In this document: positions 63,633 to 64,000 of the stretch, one piece after another | Position numbering within the stretch: position 1 is the stretch's first letter | Layout of the letters: each line of letters opens with the position of its first letter | The notes under the pieces: generated by a model | What the model saw: the letters and a program-made list of their open reading frames with translations, nothing else | Database searches by the model: none | What the model was told of the DNA's origin: nothing | From: Glandiceps talaboti | Lineage: Eukaryota; Hemichordata; Enteropneusta; Spengelidae | DNA length: 64,000 bases | Direction: 5' to 3' | NCBI RefSeq assembly: GCF_964340395.1 | Contig: NC_135549.1 | Span: 29,152,095-29,216,094 of the forward strand | Program-made: the position numbers and the translations under genes

Positions 63633-63759
63633 ATGGCAAGTACATGGTTGCAACTCATTCTGTGTGTGGTTCTAGTTCTCTGCTGTCACTTCCAAGTGTC
63701 AAACTCATGTTCATGCATGTCACAACATCCACAAGAACAATGCTGCAATGCTGACTATG
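63633..63759 (+). CDS. TIMP: Second TIMP gene, exon 1 only (runs off the window)
   Basis: This 127-base exon has the same length and phase 1 GTAAGT donor as exon 1 of the upstream TIMP. It reads MASTWLQLILCVVLVLCCHF, then QVSNS, CSCMSQHPQEQCCNADY. Mature Cys26-Ser-Cys28 and Cys38 align without gaps with the first TIMP. The HPQ-Q-C-NAD spacing is close to that of vertebrate TIMPs. There is an additional Cys at 37, adjacent to Cys38. Remaining exons should lie right of 64000, presumably still inside the synapsin intron. The pair arose by tandem duplication. Confidence 0.88.
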
Positions 63760-64000
63760 GTAAGTGAACACACAAATATTATCAACTGTTTCTTTAAGTT
63801 AAGTTTAACTCTTCACAGTTGTATTTTTGAACATAATAACAGTACACTTTGAATGGTTAGACATACTCTAGCTAACAACCCACGGTGAGAACTGATCATT
63901 GTGTGTATATTCAGATTCATAAAAAAAGTGTCTGGAAGTTTTGCTTAAAGGGGCACAAGCTGAGTTTCTACCTGTATTGGCGTAGTTTTGATATTTAGAA

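Overview
The window looks like nuclear DNA of an invertebrate bilaterian, probably marine, though the phylum cannot be fixed from sequence alone. Genes are split by GT-AG introns, coding density is low, and microsatellites, minisatellites and retroelement debris are abundant. Four protein-coding loci can be supported by exon-level homology or by matching splice phases. Most open frames elsewhere are by-products of simple repeats.

Left third (1-15 kb). Exons at 5260-5380, 11374-11606 and 12748-13041 (+) join in phase into a 215-residue secreted precursor: signal peptide, short propeptide, RNKR furin-type site and a cystine-knot domain resembling the TGF-beta/GDNF group. Its first intron holds a decayed CR1/L2-type LINE, foldback repeats and duplicated hairpins. 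A small TATA-preceded reading frame lies at 3791-3982.

Middle (15-32 kb) is repeat-dominated. It holds a 40-bp minisatellite (15101-17708) with long-range internal duplications. It also holds a near-perfect 1,086-bp-arm palindrome made from a 3'-terminal piece of a Penelope-like element (20778-23118). Each arm carries the GIY-YIG endonuclease region and a sequence that folds as a minimal type I hammerhead ribozyme.

Right half (32-64 kb) is one nested locus. Six exons of synapsin (32184-40721, minus strand) encode the second half of the ATP-grasp-like C domain through to the C-terminal E domain. The synapsin intron to the right of 40721 is at least 23 kb long and holds, on the opposite strand, a complete four-exon TIMP gene (49518-56811) and the first exon of a second TIMP (63633-63759). 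TIMP nested antisense within synapsin is known from vertebrates and Drosophila. Here it occurs with a tandem TIMP pair, and the first TIMP has an unusual acidic insertion of about 100 residues in its AB loop. The 5' synapsin exons and the rest of the second TIMP should lie beyond the right edge. No tRNA, rRNA or CRISPR array was found.
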